NCBI GenBank assembly: GCA_944320135.1
Contig: CALUGI010000032.1
Location: forward strand, 1-36,986
Length of the DNA stretch: 36,986 bases
Origin: an uncultured Phocaeicola sp.
Lineage (GTDB): Bacteria; Bacteroidota; Bacteroidia; Bacteroidales; Bacteroidaceae
Direction of reading: 5' to 3'
Shown here: one piece after another, positions 1-7,437 of the stretch
How positions within the stretch are numbered: the stretch's first letter is position 1
Layout of the letters: each line of letters begins with the position of its first letter
The notes under the pieces: generated by a model
Told to the model about the DNA's origin: nothing
Databases searched by the model: none
The model's input: only the letters and a program-made list of their open reading frames with translations
Translations under genes and position numbers: made by a program

Positions 1-32
1 TCCGTCTCTCCGTAAGAGACGGATTGTTTTTT
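1..32 (+). terminator. Rho-independent terminator of an off-window gene
   Basis: A perfect 9-bp stem (1-9 with 15-23, TCCGTCTCT / AGAGACGGA) closes a 5-base loop and is followed by TTGTTTTTT. This is a canonical intrinsic terminator. It must serve a plus-strand gene lying to the left of the window. Confidence 0.85.
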
Positions 33-59
33 ATCCGTCCATATTGCGGGAGAATATGA

Positions 60-115
60 AAAACGGCCGTCGGACAACCGAAACTTTTCGTTTCAAATTG
101 TCCGACGGCCGTTTT
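60..115 (-). terminator. Long hairpin terminating the plsC operon
   Basis: An 18-bp perfect inverted repeat (60-77 with 98-115) encloses a loop with its own short GAAAC/GTTTC stem (80-84 with 90-94). The arm has AAAA on its left side and TTTT on its right side, so it can terminate in both directions. It lies 20 bp beyond the plsC stop codon and is the natural end of the five-gene minus-strand operon. Confidence 0.75.
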
Positions 116-135
116 CTCGTAAATATGCGTCTCTG

Positions 136-867
136 TTAGCCTTTGTACTTCTCCGGCAAATCCGTTTCAATCGCCTTGCGCGATTCTTCCATCAGCATCT
201 TCAGGTTTTCTTCCCCTTTCCCGGTGGGGAAGATAGGCTTGTGGATAGTCAGTTTCAGCGGATGCCGGTGCAGGAGTTTTCCCGTGCGGGGAAGGATGTC
301 GAACGAGCCGTCTATGGTGATGGGCACTACCGGAAGCTGGAGCTGGTCGGCCAGAAAGAAAGCCCCTTTCTTGAACTCGTTCATGCGGCCGGTGAAGGTG
401 CGCCTTCCTTCGGGGAACACCACTAACGAAGTGCCTCCCTGCAGCACTTTTTCCGCGTATTTGATTGTGCGGTAAATCTGTCTTGCATTGGAGCGGTCGA
501 TGAAGATGAATCCCGCCGACTCGCACGCCTTCCCCACAAACGGAATCTTGCGCAGGCTTTGCTTCATCATCCATTTGAAGTTTCTGCCTAAAAATCCGTA
601 GACGAGGAAGATGTCGAAGGCTCCCTGATGGTTGGCCACGAATACGTATGAGGTTTTGTGGTCGATGTGTTCATGCCCTTCCACCTTTACGGGGAGCAGG
701 AAAAGGTAGCAGGTGAGTTGCGACCAGATTTTTCCGGGGTAGTATCCCCAGAGGTGGCCGTTGCCCAACCAGCATCCCAGCATGGTGGTGAGGGCTGTCA
801 GGATAGTAAGCACCAGAAACACAGGCAGTCCGATGCAGATTTGATAGACGATGTATAAGATTCTCAT
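136..867 (-). CDS. plsC: 1-acyl-sn-glycerol-3-phosphate acyltransferase (PlsC family)
   Basis: 243 residues. PlsC-family enzymes transfer an acyl chain to lysophosphatidic acid at the inner membrane, the second acylation of phospholipid synthesis. The catalytic NHxxxxD motif is present as NHQGAFD (79-85), the glycerophosphate-binding block as FIDRSN (122-127) and the FPEGRRT motif at 151-157, with the proline-rich LPVVPI strand near 178-183. The N-terminus (about 8-35 and 50-60) is hydrophobic and should anchor the protein. The ATG at 865-867 lies 13 bp after the upstream metallophosphoesterase stop, making this the last gene of the operon, followed by the hairpin at 60-115. Family members can differ in lysolipid substrate (for example ornithine or glycine lipids), so the exact acceptor is not fixed by the motifs. 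Confidence 0.9.
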   Translation of the reverse strand: MRILYIVYQICIGLPVFLVLTILTALTTMLGCWLGNGHLWGYYPGKIWSQLTCYLFLLPVKVEGHEHIDHKTSYVFVANHQGAFDIFLVYGFLGRNFKWMMKQSLRKIPFVGKACESAGFIFIDRSNARQIYRTIKYAEKVLQGGTSLVVFPEGRRTFTGRMNEFKKGAFFLADQLQLPVVPITIDGSFDILPRTGKLLHRHPLKLTIHKPIFPTGKGEENLKMLMEESRKAIETDLPEKYKG

Positions 868-880
868 AAGCGTTTTGTTT

Positions 881-2038
881 TTATTTCTCTTTTTTCAATG
901 TGATGACGGTGATTTCGGGCCACGAGCCGAGGCGGAACGGGAAGAGGACGAAACCCAAGCCGATGTTCACGTAGAGTCCCCGTTTTCCTTCGAGGTACAT
1001 GCCCCGATGCTCCGGATAGATGAAGCGCGAGGCGGAAAAGCCGAACACGCTGATTTGCATGTCGTGCGTGTGTCCGGCCAGCATCAGCTGGATGTCCGTG
1101 TCGCGCAGGACGCTGCGCCTCCAATGGGTAGGGTCGTGGCTGAGCAGCACTTTGAACATGCCTTCCGTCCCTTTCAAGGCGCGGGGCATGTCGGCTTTGT
1201 CCGGAAAGGGAGGGTTGCCGCTGTTTTCCACTCCTGCCAATGCAATGGAGTCGTTTCCCCGGCGCAGAATCCGGCGCTCGTTCAGCAGAAGGTCCCATCC
1301 CATCTGCTTTTCCCTTTCGACCAGTTTGCGGAAGTTGGCTTCTCTTTCCGCATCTGAGTCCCAGCGGACATACGTGCCGTAGTCGTGGTTCCCGACAATG
1401 GAGTACACCCCGTCTTTGGCCTTCAGCTGCGACAAGGCGGGCATGAGGCTTAAAAGTTCGTCCGCCCGGCTGTTCACGAGGTCGCCCGTAAAGGCTATCA
1501 GGTCGGCCTGCTGGCGGTTGCAGATGTCTACGGCCTTGCGTATCGCTTCTTCATTCCCTTTCCAGCTTCCCGAATGGATGTCGGAGATTTGCAGAATCCG
1601 GTATCCGTCGAAAGCCTCCGGGAGGTCGGGCGAGGCGAATGTCACTTCCTTCACTTGAAAGTGCTCTTTGCCTTCGATGGCACCGAACATCACGTAGCCC
1701 AACACGCCCAACGCGGGAGCGAGCGAAATCCATCCGTGGGGGAGGGTGAACCGGCATATTCTGCATATTCCTCTCAGCAGCAGGCTGAACAGAGCGAACG
1801 TCAGTTTCGGCACGGCTACGCACAGCATGATGACGAGGTAGACGCCGATGCCGTCCTGCAATGCGTCGCGGGCTGCGATGAATGTCAGCAACCCTGCAAG
1901 CAGGAGGATGCTGGGAAGCCAATAAAGTCTTCGGGCGGTTCGGCTTTTTATGCGTGCGACGTATGTTCGATAGATGTACCAGTCGGGCAGGAGCAGAAGA
2001 ACCAGAAAGAAGATTAGGACTCTCAGTAATATCATCAT
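881..2038 (-). CDS. Membrane-anchored metallophosphoesterase (calcineurin-like, YkuE/YaeI type)
   Basis: 385 residues. The first 120 residues hold about four hydrophobic segments (1-20, 40-56, 63-90, 103-120). A calcineurin-like phosphoesterase domain follows. The dinuclear metal-site motifs are complete: DIH at 153-155, GDLVNS at 185-190, GNHD at 216-219, H301, and GHTH at 322-325. Relatives hydrolyse phosphoesters at the membrane surface; some act on lipid-linked substrates such as UDP-diacylglucosamine, but nothing here fixes the substrate. It sits 23 bp after the methionine synthase activation gene and 13 bp before plsC in the same operon, which makes a membrane-lipid role plausible (inference). 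Two adjacent ATGs (2036-2038 and 2033-2035) could both start it. Confidence 0.85.
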   Translation of the reverse strand: MMILLRVLIFFLVLLLLPDWYIYRTYVARIKSRTARRLYWLPSILLLAGLLTFIAARDALQDGIGVYLVIMLCVAVPKLTFALFSLLLRGICRICRFTLPHGWISLAPALGVLGYVMFGAIEGKEHFQVKEVTFASPDLPEAFDGYRILQISDIHSGSWKGNEEAIRKAVDICNRQQADLIAFTGDLVNSRADELLSLMPALSQLKAKDGVYSIVGNHDYGTYVRWDSDAEREANFRKLVEREKQMGWDLLLNERRILRRGNDSIALAGVENSGNPPFPDKADMPRALKGTEGMFKVLLSHDPTHWRRSVLRDTDIQLMLAGHTHDMQISVFGFSASRFIYPEHRGMYLEGKRGLYVNIGLGFVLFPFRLGSWPEITVITLKKEK

Positions 2039-2061
2039 TTTCGTACAGCGGTTTTAAATGT

Positions 2062-2964
2062 TCATTGCAGGTTGGATACTAAGTATTTGCTCATTGTCCT
2101 TGCGCTCATTCCCCGGCGGGCTGCATAGTCCTCCAGTTGGTCGTTTCCGATTCTTCCTATCGAGAAATACCTTGAGGCAGGGTGGGCGAACATCAGTCCG
2201 CATACCGACGCATGGGGCTGCATCATTCCGTTTTCCGTCAGGCGGATTCCGATGCGTTTCATGTCAATCAGTTTGTCGAGGACGAAGTTGACGGACATGT
2301 CCGGGAGGGAAGGATATCCTACGGCCGGGCGAATCCCCTGATATTCCTCGTTGAGCAGTTGTTTCATTGTCAGCCGTTCGTCTTTTGCATAGCCCCACAC
2401 CTCTTTGCGGATGGTTTCGTGCAACTTTTCCGCCGCCGCTTCAGCTAAACGCTCGCATAAGGTCTTCGTGAGCAAGCGTTTGTATTCGTCGTCCGGATAG
2501 GCCTCTTCCATGCGCACATCAACCGTTGTGGCGAATCCTCCTACCGTATCTTTGATGCCTGATGATGCGGGGCGGACAAAGTCGCTCAGACACAGGTACG
2601 GGTCATCCGGACGGGTGCGGGTCTGCTGGCGGAGCAGCGGAAATACGGTTCCGTCCAATATCAGGTTGTCTCCGTCGGAGTTGGCATCCATCAGCCGGTA
2701 GACGGCATATACGTGGTAGCTTTTATTGGCAGCGCGAAGCAGGCGCATCGCTTCCTTGTGCAGCTGCATGGCTTCGGCCGCTTTGGGGATGTCTTCCGTC
2801 GGGAAGGATGCCAGCCATCCGGCACGGCAGGAGTCGCATCCGTGGATGTCGGCAATGGCGGCAAACCGAGGCTGGAATCCCCATGCGTGGAAGAAGTAAA
2901 TCCAGTTGATGTAATCCGTCAGTTCATGAATCCGGTAGGTGACTGGAGTGACGTTTGTTTGCAT
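2062..2964 (-). CDS. Stand-alone vitamin B12-dependent methionine synthase activation domain protein
   Basis: 300 residues. It corresponds to the C-terminal AdoMet-binding reactivation domain of cobalamin-dependent methionine synthase (MetH), here as a separate gene. In MetH this domain supplies AdoMet to remethylate oxidised cob(II)alamin. It opens with a typical DYINW block (17-21) and FFHAWGF, and carries the AdoMet-site RPAVGYP (212-218), preceded by acidic EE, plus the signature ASVCGLMFAHPASRY (252-266). The length is close to that of the intact domain, so this looks like a functional unit rather than debris. No catalytic MetH modules are encoded in the window, so the partner must lie elsewhere. 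The gene is 15 bp downstream of dihydroorotase, whose product it does not obviously serve. Confidence 0.85.
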   Translation of the reverse strand: MQTNVTPVTYRIHELTDYINWIYFFHAWGFQPRFAAIADIHGCDSCRAGWLASFPTEDIPKAAEAMQLHKEAMRLLRAANKSYHVYAVYRLMDANSDGDNLILDGTVFPLLRQQTRTRPDDPYLCLSDFVRPASSGIKDTVGGFATTVDVRMEEAYPDDEYKRLLTKTLCERLAEAAAEKLHETIRKEVWGYAKDERLTMKQLLNEEYQGIRPAVGYPSLPDMSVNFVLDKLIDMKRIGIRLTENGMMQPHASVCGLMFAHPASRYFSIGRIGNDQLEDYAARRGMSARTMSKYLVSNLQ

Positions 2965-2979
2965 TGTCGGTTCCTCGTG

Positions 2980-4320
2980 TTAGCGTTCGAAAATAAGGGC
3001 CTGCCCGCGCGGAGTGTCGGTCGCTTTCCCATCGGAGTACACTAAATGGCCGTTGACGAATGTCTTTTCCACTTTCGCATGGAAAGTGCGTCCTTCCATC
3101 GGGCTCCATCCGCATTTGCTTTGGATGCAGTCGGCGGTTACCGTCCACTCGGCGTTGGGATTCAGCAGCACCAAGTCGGCTTGATACCCCGGCCGGATGT
3201 AGCCTCTTCCTTTGATTCGGAACAGTTCGGCAGGGGCATGACACATCTTTTGCACCAGCTGCTCCATGCTCAATACTCCTTCGCGCACCAATTCGCAGAC
3301 GCTTGCCAATGAGAATTGCAGTGTAGGCATACCGGACACTGCTTTCAACGCCCCGCCTTGCTTCTCGCTTAAAAGGTGAGGGGCGTGGTCTGTGCCGATT
3401 ACGTCGATGCGGTCGGTGCGGAGCGCGGCCCGCAGCGCGTCGCGGTCGCGGCGAGTCTTGATGCTTGGATTGCATTTGATGCGTGTGCCCAATGTCTTGT
3501 AGTCTTCATCGCAGAAAAAGAGGTGCGATACGCAGGCTTCCGCAGTGATGCGCTTTTCGCTGAGAGGTTTGTCGTCGAACAGTTCCAGCTCGCGGGCCGT
3601 GCTGACATGGAGGATGTGCAGCCTTGCGCCTGTTTCTTTGGCCAGACGTACAGCCAGCGACGATGATTCCCAACACGCTTGCTCGCTCCGGATAAGCGGG
3701 TGGAAGCATACGTCGGGGTCTTCGCCGTATTTTTCTTTGAATGTTTCCGTGTTTTTGCGGATGATGTTCTGGTCTTCGCAGTGCGTGGCAATCAGCATTC
3801 CCGCTTCCGAGAAGATTTTGCGCAAGGTCTCCATGCGGTCTACCAGCATGTTTCCGGTGCTTGCTCCCATAAACAGCTTCACGCCGCATACGCGCGTCTT
3901 GTCGAGTTGTCCGAGAAGGTCGGCATTGGTGTTGGTGGCTCCGAAGTAGAACGAGTAGTTCACGATGCACTTCCGGGCTGCATCGGCAAACTTGCTGTCG
4001 AGGGCTTCGAGAGTGGTGGTTTGCGGGTTACAGTTGGGCATGTCCATGAAAGAAGTGACTCCTCCTGCCGCCGCTGCCGCCGTTTCCGTAGCCATGTCCG
4101 CTTTGTGCGTCAGTCCGGGGTCGCGGAAATGCACGTGGTCGTCAATCACTCCCGGAAGCAGGAACCGTCCGCTTGCGTCGATTTCTTCTTCGCAAGGGGA
4201 GGAAGGAAGCGCGTCCCCTTCCAGCACTTCGCTGATTTTTTCGCCTTCAATCACTACGGAACCGGCAAATTGCCTGCCTTCGTTCACTATTGTGGCATGA
4301 TGTATCCAAGTACGTTTCAT
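2980..4320 (-). CDS. pyrC: Dihydroorotase
   Basis: 446 residues, of the amidohydrolase fold. It cyclises carbamoyl-aspartate to dihydroorotate, the third step of pyrimidine synthesis, in the cytosol. Metal ligands are visible: HVH at 62-64 within DDHVHFRDPG, H180 in THCED, H238 in ILHVS and D311 in GTDHAPH. K148 in VKLFMGAST sits where the carboxylated bridging lysine lies in CAD-type dihydroorotases and hydantoinases (inference from motif resemblance). PNCNPQTT (95-102) is the substrate-pocket block. The length fits the long Bacteroidetes dihydroorotases. An allantoinase or dihydropyrimidinase is the main alternative but is less likely given these motifs. It starts at the ATG at 4318-4320, 10 bp after the glycosyltransferase. 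Confidence 0.9.
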   Translation of the reverse strand: MKRTWIHHATIVNEGRQFAGSVVIEGEKISEVLEGDALPSSPCEEEIDASGRFLLPGVIDDHVHFRDPGLTHKADMATETAAAAAGGVTSFMDMPNCNPQTTTLEALDSKFADAARKCIVNYSFYFGATNTNADLLGQLDKTRVCGVKLFMGASTGNMLVDRMETLRKIFSEAGMLIATHCEDQNIIRKNTETFKEKYGEDPDVCFHPLIRSEQACWESSSLAVRLAKETGARLHILHVSTARELELFDDKPLSEKRITAEACVSHLFFCDEDYKTLGTRIKCNPSIKTRRDRDALRAALRTDRIDVIGTDHAPHLLSEKQGGALKAVSGMPTLQFSLASVCELVREGVLSMEQLVQKMCHAPAELFRIKGRGYIRPGYQADLVLLNPNAEWTVTADCIQSKCGWSPMEGRTFHAKVEKTFVNGHLVYSDGKATDTPRGQALIFER

Positions 4321-4330
4321 ATTTTGTCGG

Positions 4331-5074
4331 TTAATTGTTGCGGGGATATTTCTTGAACCAGCTGTCCCACTTCAGCCGGACTACTCCGAACACCGCTTCG
4401 CCGAAGATGCTGCTGTTCATTTTCGAGGTGCCCAGCTCGCGGTTGATAAAGATGACGGGCACTTCTTTGATGCGGAAGCCGCATTTGTAGGCCGTGAACT
4501 TCATCTCTATCTGGAAGGCATAGCCTTTGAAGCGGATGCGGTCGAGGCGGATGGTTTCGAGCACCTTCCGGCTGTAGCAGACGAATCCGGCTGTAGTGTC
4601 GTGGACGGGAAGCCGGGTAATCAGACGCACGTATTTCGAGGCGAAATACGACATCAGTACGCGACCCATCGGCCAGTTGACCACATTCACTCCGCTCACG
4701 TAGCGCGAGCCGACGGCCACGTCTGCCCCTTCGTTCCGGCACGCCGTGTAGAGGCGGGGAAGGTCGTTCGGATTGTGGCTGAAATCGGCGTCCATCTCGA
4801 ATACGAAGCCGTACTGCCGTTCGAGCGCCCATTTGAATCCTGTAATGTACGCCGTGCCCAGTCCCAACTTGCCTTTTCGCTCAATCATGAAAAGCCGTTC
4901 GGGGAACTCCCGCTGCAGCCGTCGCACGATGTCGGCCGTGCCGTCGGGCGAGTTGTCTTCGATGACCAGAATGTGGAAGCACTTTTCCAGCCCGAACACC
5001 GCCCGGATGATGTGCTCAATGTTTTCCTTTTCGTTGTAGGTAGGAATGATTACTATGCTGTCGCTTGTCTGCAT
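4331..5074 (-). CDS. Polyprenol monophosphomannose synthase-like family 2 glycosyltransferase
   Basis: 247 residues from the ATG at 5072-5074. A TTG at 5087-5089 would add five residues, but it lies only some 13 bp from the -7 promoter box, so the ATG is preferred. GT2 enzymes of the DPM1 type move mannose or a related sugar from a nucleotide sugar to polyprenyl phosphate on the cytosolic face of the membrane. Visible blocks are PTYNE (11-15), the VIEDNSPDG nucleotide site, KLGLGTA (69-75), the DAD metal motif (95-97), GSRYVSG, and the DTTAGF and GYAFQIEM acceptor-side motifs. No C-terminal membrane segments are present, as in the soluble DPM1 class. It is the first gene of the five-gene operon. 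Confidence 0.87.
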   Translation of the reverse strand: MQTSDSIVIIPTYNEKENIEHIIRAVFGLEKCFHILVIEDNSPDGTADIVRRLQREFPERLFMIERKGKLGLGTAYITGFKWALERQYGFVFEMDADFSHNPNDLPRLYTACRNEGADVAVGSRYVSGVNVVNWPMGRVLMSYFASKYVRLITRLPVHDTTAGFVCYSRKVLETIRLDRIRFKGYAFQIEMKFTAYKCGFRIKEVPVIFINRELGTSKMNSSIFGEAVFGVVRLKWDSWFKKYPRNN

Positions 5075-5102
5075 ACCGTTTGCCCTCAAGTTTAGATACG
5101 GG

Positions 5103-5133
5103 CAAAGATACGCAATGTTTCGGTATTCGTCAA
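5103..5133 (-). promoter_or_regulatory. Bacteroidetes-type promoter of the glycosyltransferase-pyrC-plsC operon
   Basis: Read on the minus strand, the -7 element is TATCTTTG (5103-5110), a full match to TAnnTTTG. A -33 TTG lies at 5131-5133 with a 20-base spacer. The predicted transcription start near 5095-5098 leaves about 20 nucleotides of leader before the ATG at 5074. Confidence 0.75.
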
Positions 5134-5154
5134 AAAGAATTGCCCTTTATGTTG

Positions 5155-6078
5155 TCAAGACTCTTTCCGGTACTTTTTTGGCGGGAGTCCGGTGGCTGCC
5201 TTGAAGTATTTCCCGAAAAAAGAAGCGTTGGCGAAGTTCAGCATGTCGCCTATCTGCTGGACGGTGTATCGGCCGCTTTTCAGCAACGCTTTCGCTTCGA
5301 GGATGACGTAATCCTTTATCCACTCTCCGGGATGTCGCCCGCTCGTCTGATAAATCACCTGCGACAGGTATTTGGGGGTGATGCAGAGCGCGTCGGCATA
5401 GAACGTGACGCTTCGTTCCTTGGTGTAGTTCTTTTGCACTAAAGAGAGGAACTTGTTGAACAGATACTTCTGGCGGTTTTCCTTGCCCTGCATTTCCGCA
5501 GGATGCGGCTCCTTCGCCAATTCTTCGTAGCAGCAGGCCAATACGACCTGCATATACCCTTTCAGGGCTTCGCGGGTGAACCCGGTATGCGGCTCCGCTA
5601 TCTTTTTCCGCATCATGCGGTAGAGCGTCAGCAGGTTTTCCGTCTTTTCTTCGGAAAGGCTTATTACGGCTTGGCAGGTCAGCGAGCTGCGGAATCCGGC
5701 AGAGTAGGAAGAAGTGTGGTTTTCCATGTAGGCGTCTTCTTTATAGGTGATGAAAGCCACCTGGAAGTCTTTGCTGATTTCCACGCATTCGCCGATAGAG
5801 TTGGGCAGGATGATGGCCACGCTGTTTTTCTTGATTACGTATTCTTGCAGGTTGTAGCGGATGCGCATGTATCCTTCCGTGCATATCTGTATCATGGAAA
5901 ACATGATTTTGATAGGATAGGCCGGGGAGATGTACGGTTTCGTTTCTTCTTCTTCGATGCCGGGAGAGTTGAAGTTGTCGTCCAGCATCAGCGTGTTTTC
6001 AAAGTTCAGCGTCCGTTCCGATGTGGGAAGCATCACCATTTCCAGTTTGTTCAGCAGCGTCCGGTTGTCTTTCTTCAT
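5155..6078 (-). CDS. AraC-family transcriptional regulator
   Basis: 307 residues from the ATG at 6076-6078. A TTG nine codons upstream falls inside the -7 box and is rejected. The N-terminal ~190 residues look like a cupin-type sensing domain without a clear ligand. The C-terminal ~100 residues are a double helix-turn-helix of the AraC type: the first helix pair around VTFYADALCITPKYLSQV, the second around YTVQQIGDMLNFANASFF, ending in the usual TGLPPKKYR. It is transcribed divergently from the RND efflux operon starting at 6379, so control of that pump is the simplest hypothesis (inference). It also lies directly upstream, on the same strand, of the glycosyltransferase operon, which has its own promoter. 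Confidence 0.85.
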   Translation of the reverse strand: MKKDNRTLLNKLEMVMLPTSERTLNFENTLMLDDNFNSPGIEEEETKPYISPAYPIKIMFSMIQICTEGYMRIRYNLQEYVIKKNSVAIILPNSIGECVEISKDFQVAFITYKEDAYMENHTSSYSAGFRSSLTCQAVISLSEEKTENLLTLYRMMRKKIAEPHTGFTREALKGYMQVVLACCYEELAKEPHPAEMQGKENRQKYLFNKFLSLVQKNYTKERSVTFYADALCITPKYLSQVIYQTSGRHPGEWIKDYVILEAKALLKSGRYTVQQIGDMLNFANASFFGKYFKAATGLPPKKYRKES

Positions 6079-6102
6079 AAGCCTTGTCTGTTTGTTCCGC
6101 CT

Positions 6103-6110
6103 CAAAGATA
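6103..6110 (-). promoter_or_regulatory. -7 element for the AraC-family regulator
   Basis: CAAAGATA on the plus strand reads TATCTTTG on the minus strand, a full TAnnTTTG match 25 bp before the ATG at 6078. No convincing -33 TTG is visible at the usual spacing. Confidence 0.6.
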
Positions 6111-6378
6111 CTCCTTTTCGGATTGATTGGAGCGGGAAATCCTGCTTGTTCTCTTAAAAATTCGACTTTTGGAACGTTTTTGCCGCCTGTTGGCTCGTGC
6201 AAGATGCCGATAAAAGGCGCATCTTTGCATAGAGCGATTGAAAGGCCGCCGCGTTTCTTCGGAAAGCTCCGCGCCGTGGCGGGGCGACGCGCCCGCGTTC
6301 GGACGGAAACTCCGGGGCGTTTTTTCGGGGAAAACTTGGCGGAGCCGGATTCGCTTGACGAATAATTTTTTTTGACTG
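6111..6378. other. Divergent intergenic region between the AraC regulator and the RND operon
   Basis: The region holds a near-match to the -7 element on the plus strand, CATCTTTG at 6220-6227, which could start the efflux operon with a leader of roughly 145 nucleotides. The 6240-6343 stretch is strongly GC-rich, with several partly complementary CCGCC/GGCGG and GTTTC/GGAAAC blocks. It includes a copy of the dispersed intergenic core at 6326-6343. No open reading frame of interest was seen. Confidence 0.4.
6326..6343 (+). repeat. Copy of dispersed degenerate intergenic element
   Basis: CGGGGAAAACTTGGCGGA lies 36 bp before the efflux adaptor ATG. It closely matches the copy at 32875-32894 and more loosely the copies at 28621-28634 and 36816-36833. 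Confidence 0.45.
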
Positions 6379-7437
6379 ATGAAAACGAATGTTCTGATTG
6401 CTTTGGGAATGGTCTGCTTTTGGCTTGTCGGTTGCGGGGAGAAGCAGGCTGAAAAGAGTGTGTTGCACCATGTCGTGTGCGTCCGTCCGCTTCCTTCGGA
6501 CGGCGAGCGGGTGAAGTCGTTCTCCGGAACGGTGAAGGAGGCGAGCGAAATCAGTCTGGGGTTCAAGACCGCCGGACAGATTGAACGCATTTATGTGAAG
6601 GAGGGAGATTTCATCTATGCGGGCCAGCTTTTGGCCGAACTGGACGACGACGACTATCAGCTGGGCGTGGAAGCCTTGCAGATTCAGGCGGAACAGCTTG
6701 AAGATGAAGTGCGGAGGATGAAGCAGCTTTACGAGGCGAAAAGCATATCGGTCAACGACTATGAAAAGGCGGTGGCCGGACTGCGCCAGCTCAAGGTGCA
6801 GCTGCAGCTGAACCGCAACAAACTCGACTATACCCGGCTTCATGCTCCTGTTCCGGGCTACATCCAGAGCGTAAACTTCGAGCCCTCCGAGATGGTGGAT
6901 GCGGGAACTCCGGTGTTTTCACTGCTTGACACGAGGCGGATGGAGGTGGAGCTGGACATTCCCGTGGAGGTCTATCGGCAGAAGGACGGCATATCCGGAA
7001 TCTTTTATGAGGACGGCGGAGAGAAAAGGGTGCCCATGACGCTTGTCAGTGTCACCCCGAAAGCCGACGGCACCCAGCTTTATCGGATGCGTCTGTCGTT
7101 CGGCGGAAATATGCCGGGGCACCTGACCGCAGGAATGAATGCTGGCATACGCATTCTCTTGGCCTCCGATGAAGCGAAGGGACGCTTTACGCTTCCGGTT
7201 CATGCGGTGTTCAAGGAAAAGGAGGACACGTATGTCTGGACGGTGGACGCGGACTCTGTGGTGCATAAGCGGCCGGTGGTTCTCGACGGGATGGACGAAC
7301 AAGGGCAGGCGGTTGTCGCTTCCGGATTAGAGGGAGACGAGCAGGTGGTCAGAGCCGGAGTGAATGCGCTTAAAGAGAACGAGAAGGTGGGCGTGATGGC
7401 CGAACCGGAAAAAACGAATGTGGGAGGACTGCTCTGA
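6379..7437 (+). CDS. RND efflux periplasmic adaptor (membrane fusion lipoprotein)
   Basis: 352 residues. It is the periplasmic linker of a tripartite RND exporter. A lipoprotein signal peptide ends in the lipobox LVGC, making C19 the lipidated residue. A first lipoyl half (ISLGFKTAGQIERIYV, about 55-75) leads into a coiled-coil hairpin (about 90-150, rich in Q, E, K and R). The second lipoyl half (LHAPVPGYIQSV) and the beta-barrel domains follow, with a membrane-proximal domain at the C-terminus. The length is usual for the HlyD/AcrA family. Its TGA overlaps the ATG of the pump by one base (TGATG), so the two are translationally coupled. The divergent AraC-type gene may regulate it. Confidence 0.9.
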   Translation: MKTNVLIALGMVCFWLVGCGEKQAEKSVLHHVVCVRPLPSDGERVKSFSGTVKEASEISLGFKTAGQIERIYVKEGDFIYAGQLLAELDDDDYQLGVEALQIQAEQLEDEVRRMKQLYEAKSISVNDYEKAVAGLRQLKVQLQLNRNKLDYTRLHAPVPGYIQSVNFEPSEMVDAGTPVFSLLDTRRMEVELDIPVEVYRQKDGISGIFYEDGGEKRVPMTLVSVTPKADGTQLYRMRLSFGGNMPGHLTAGMNAGIRILLASDEAKGRFTLPVHAVFKEKEDTYVWTVDADSVVHKRPVVLDGMDEQGQAVVASGLEGDEQVVRAGVNALKENEKVGVMAEPEKTNVGGLL

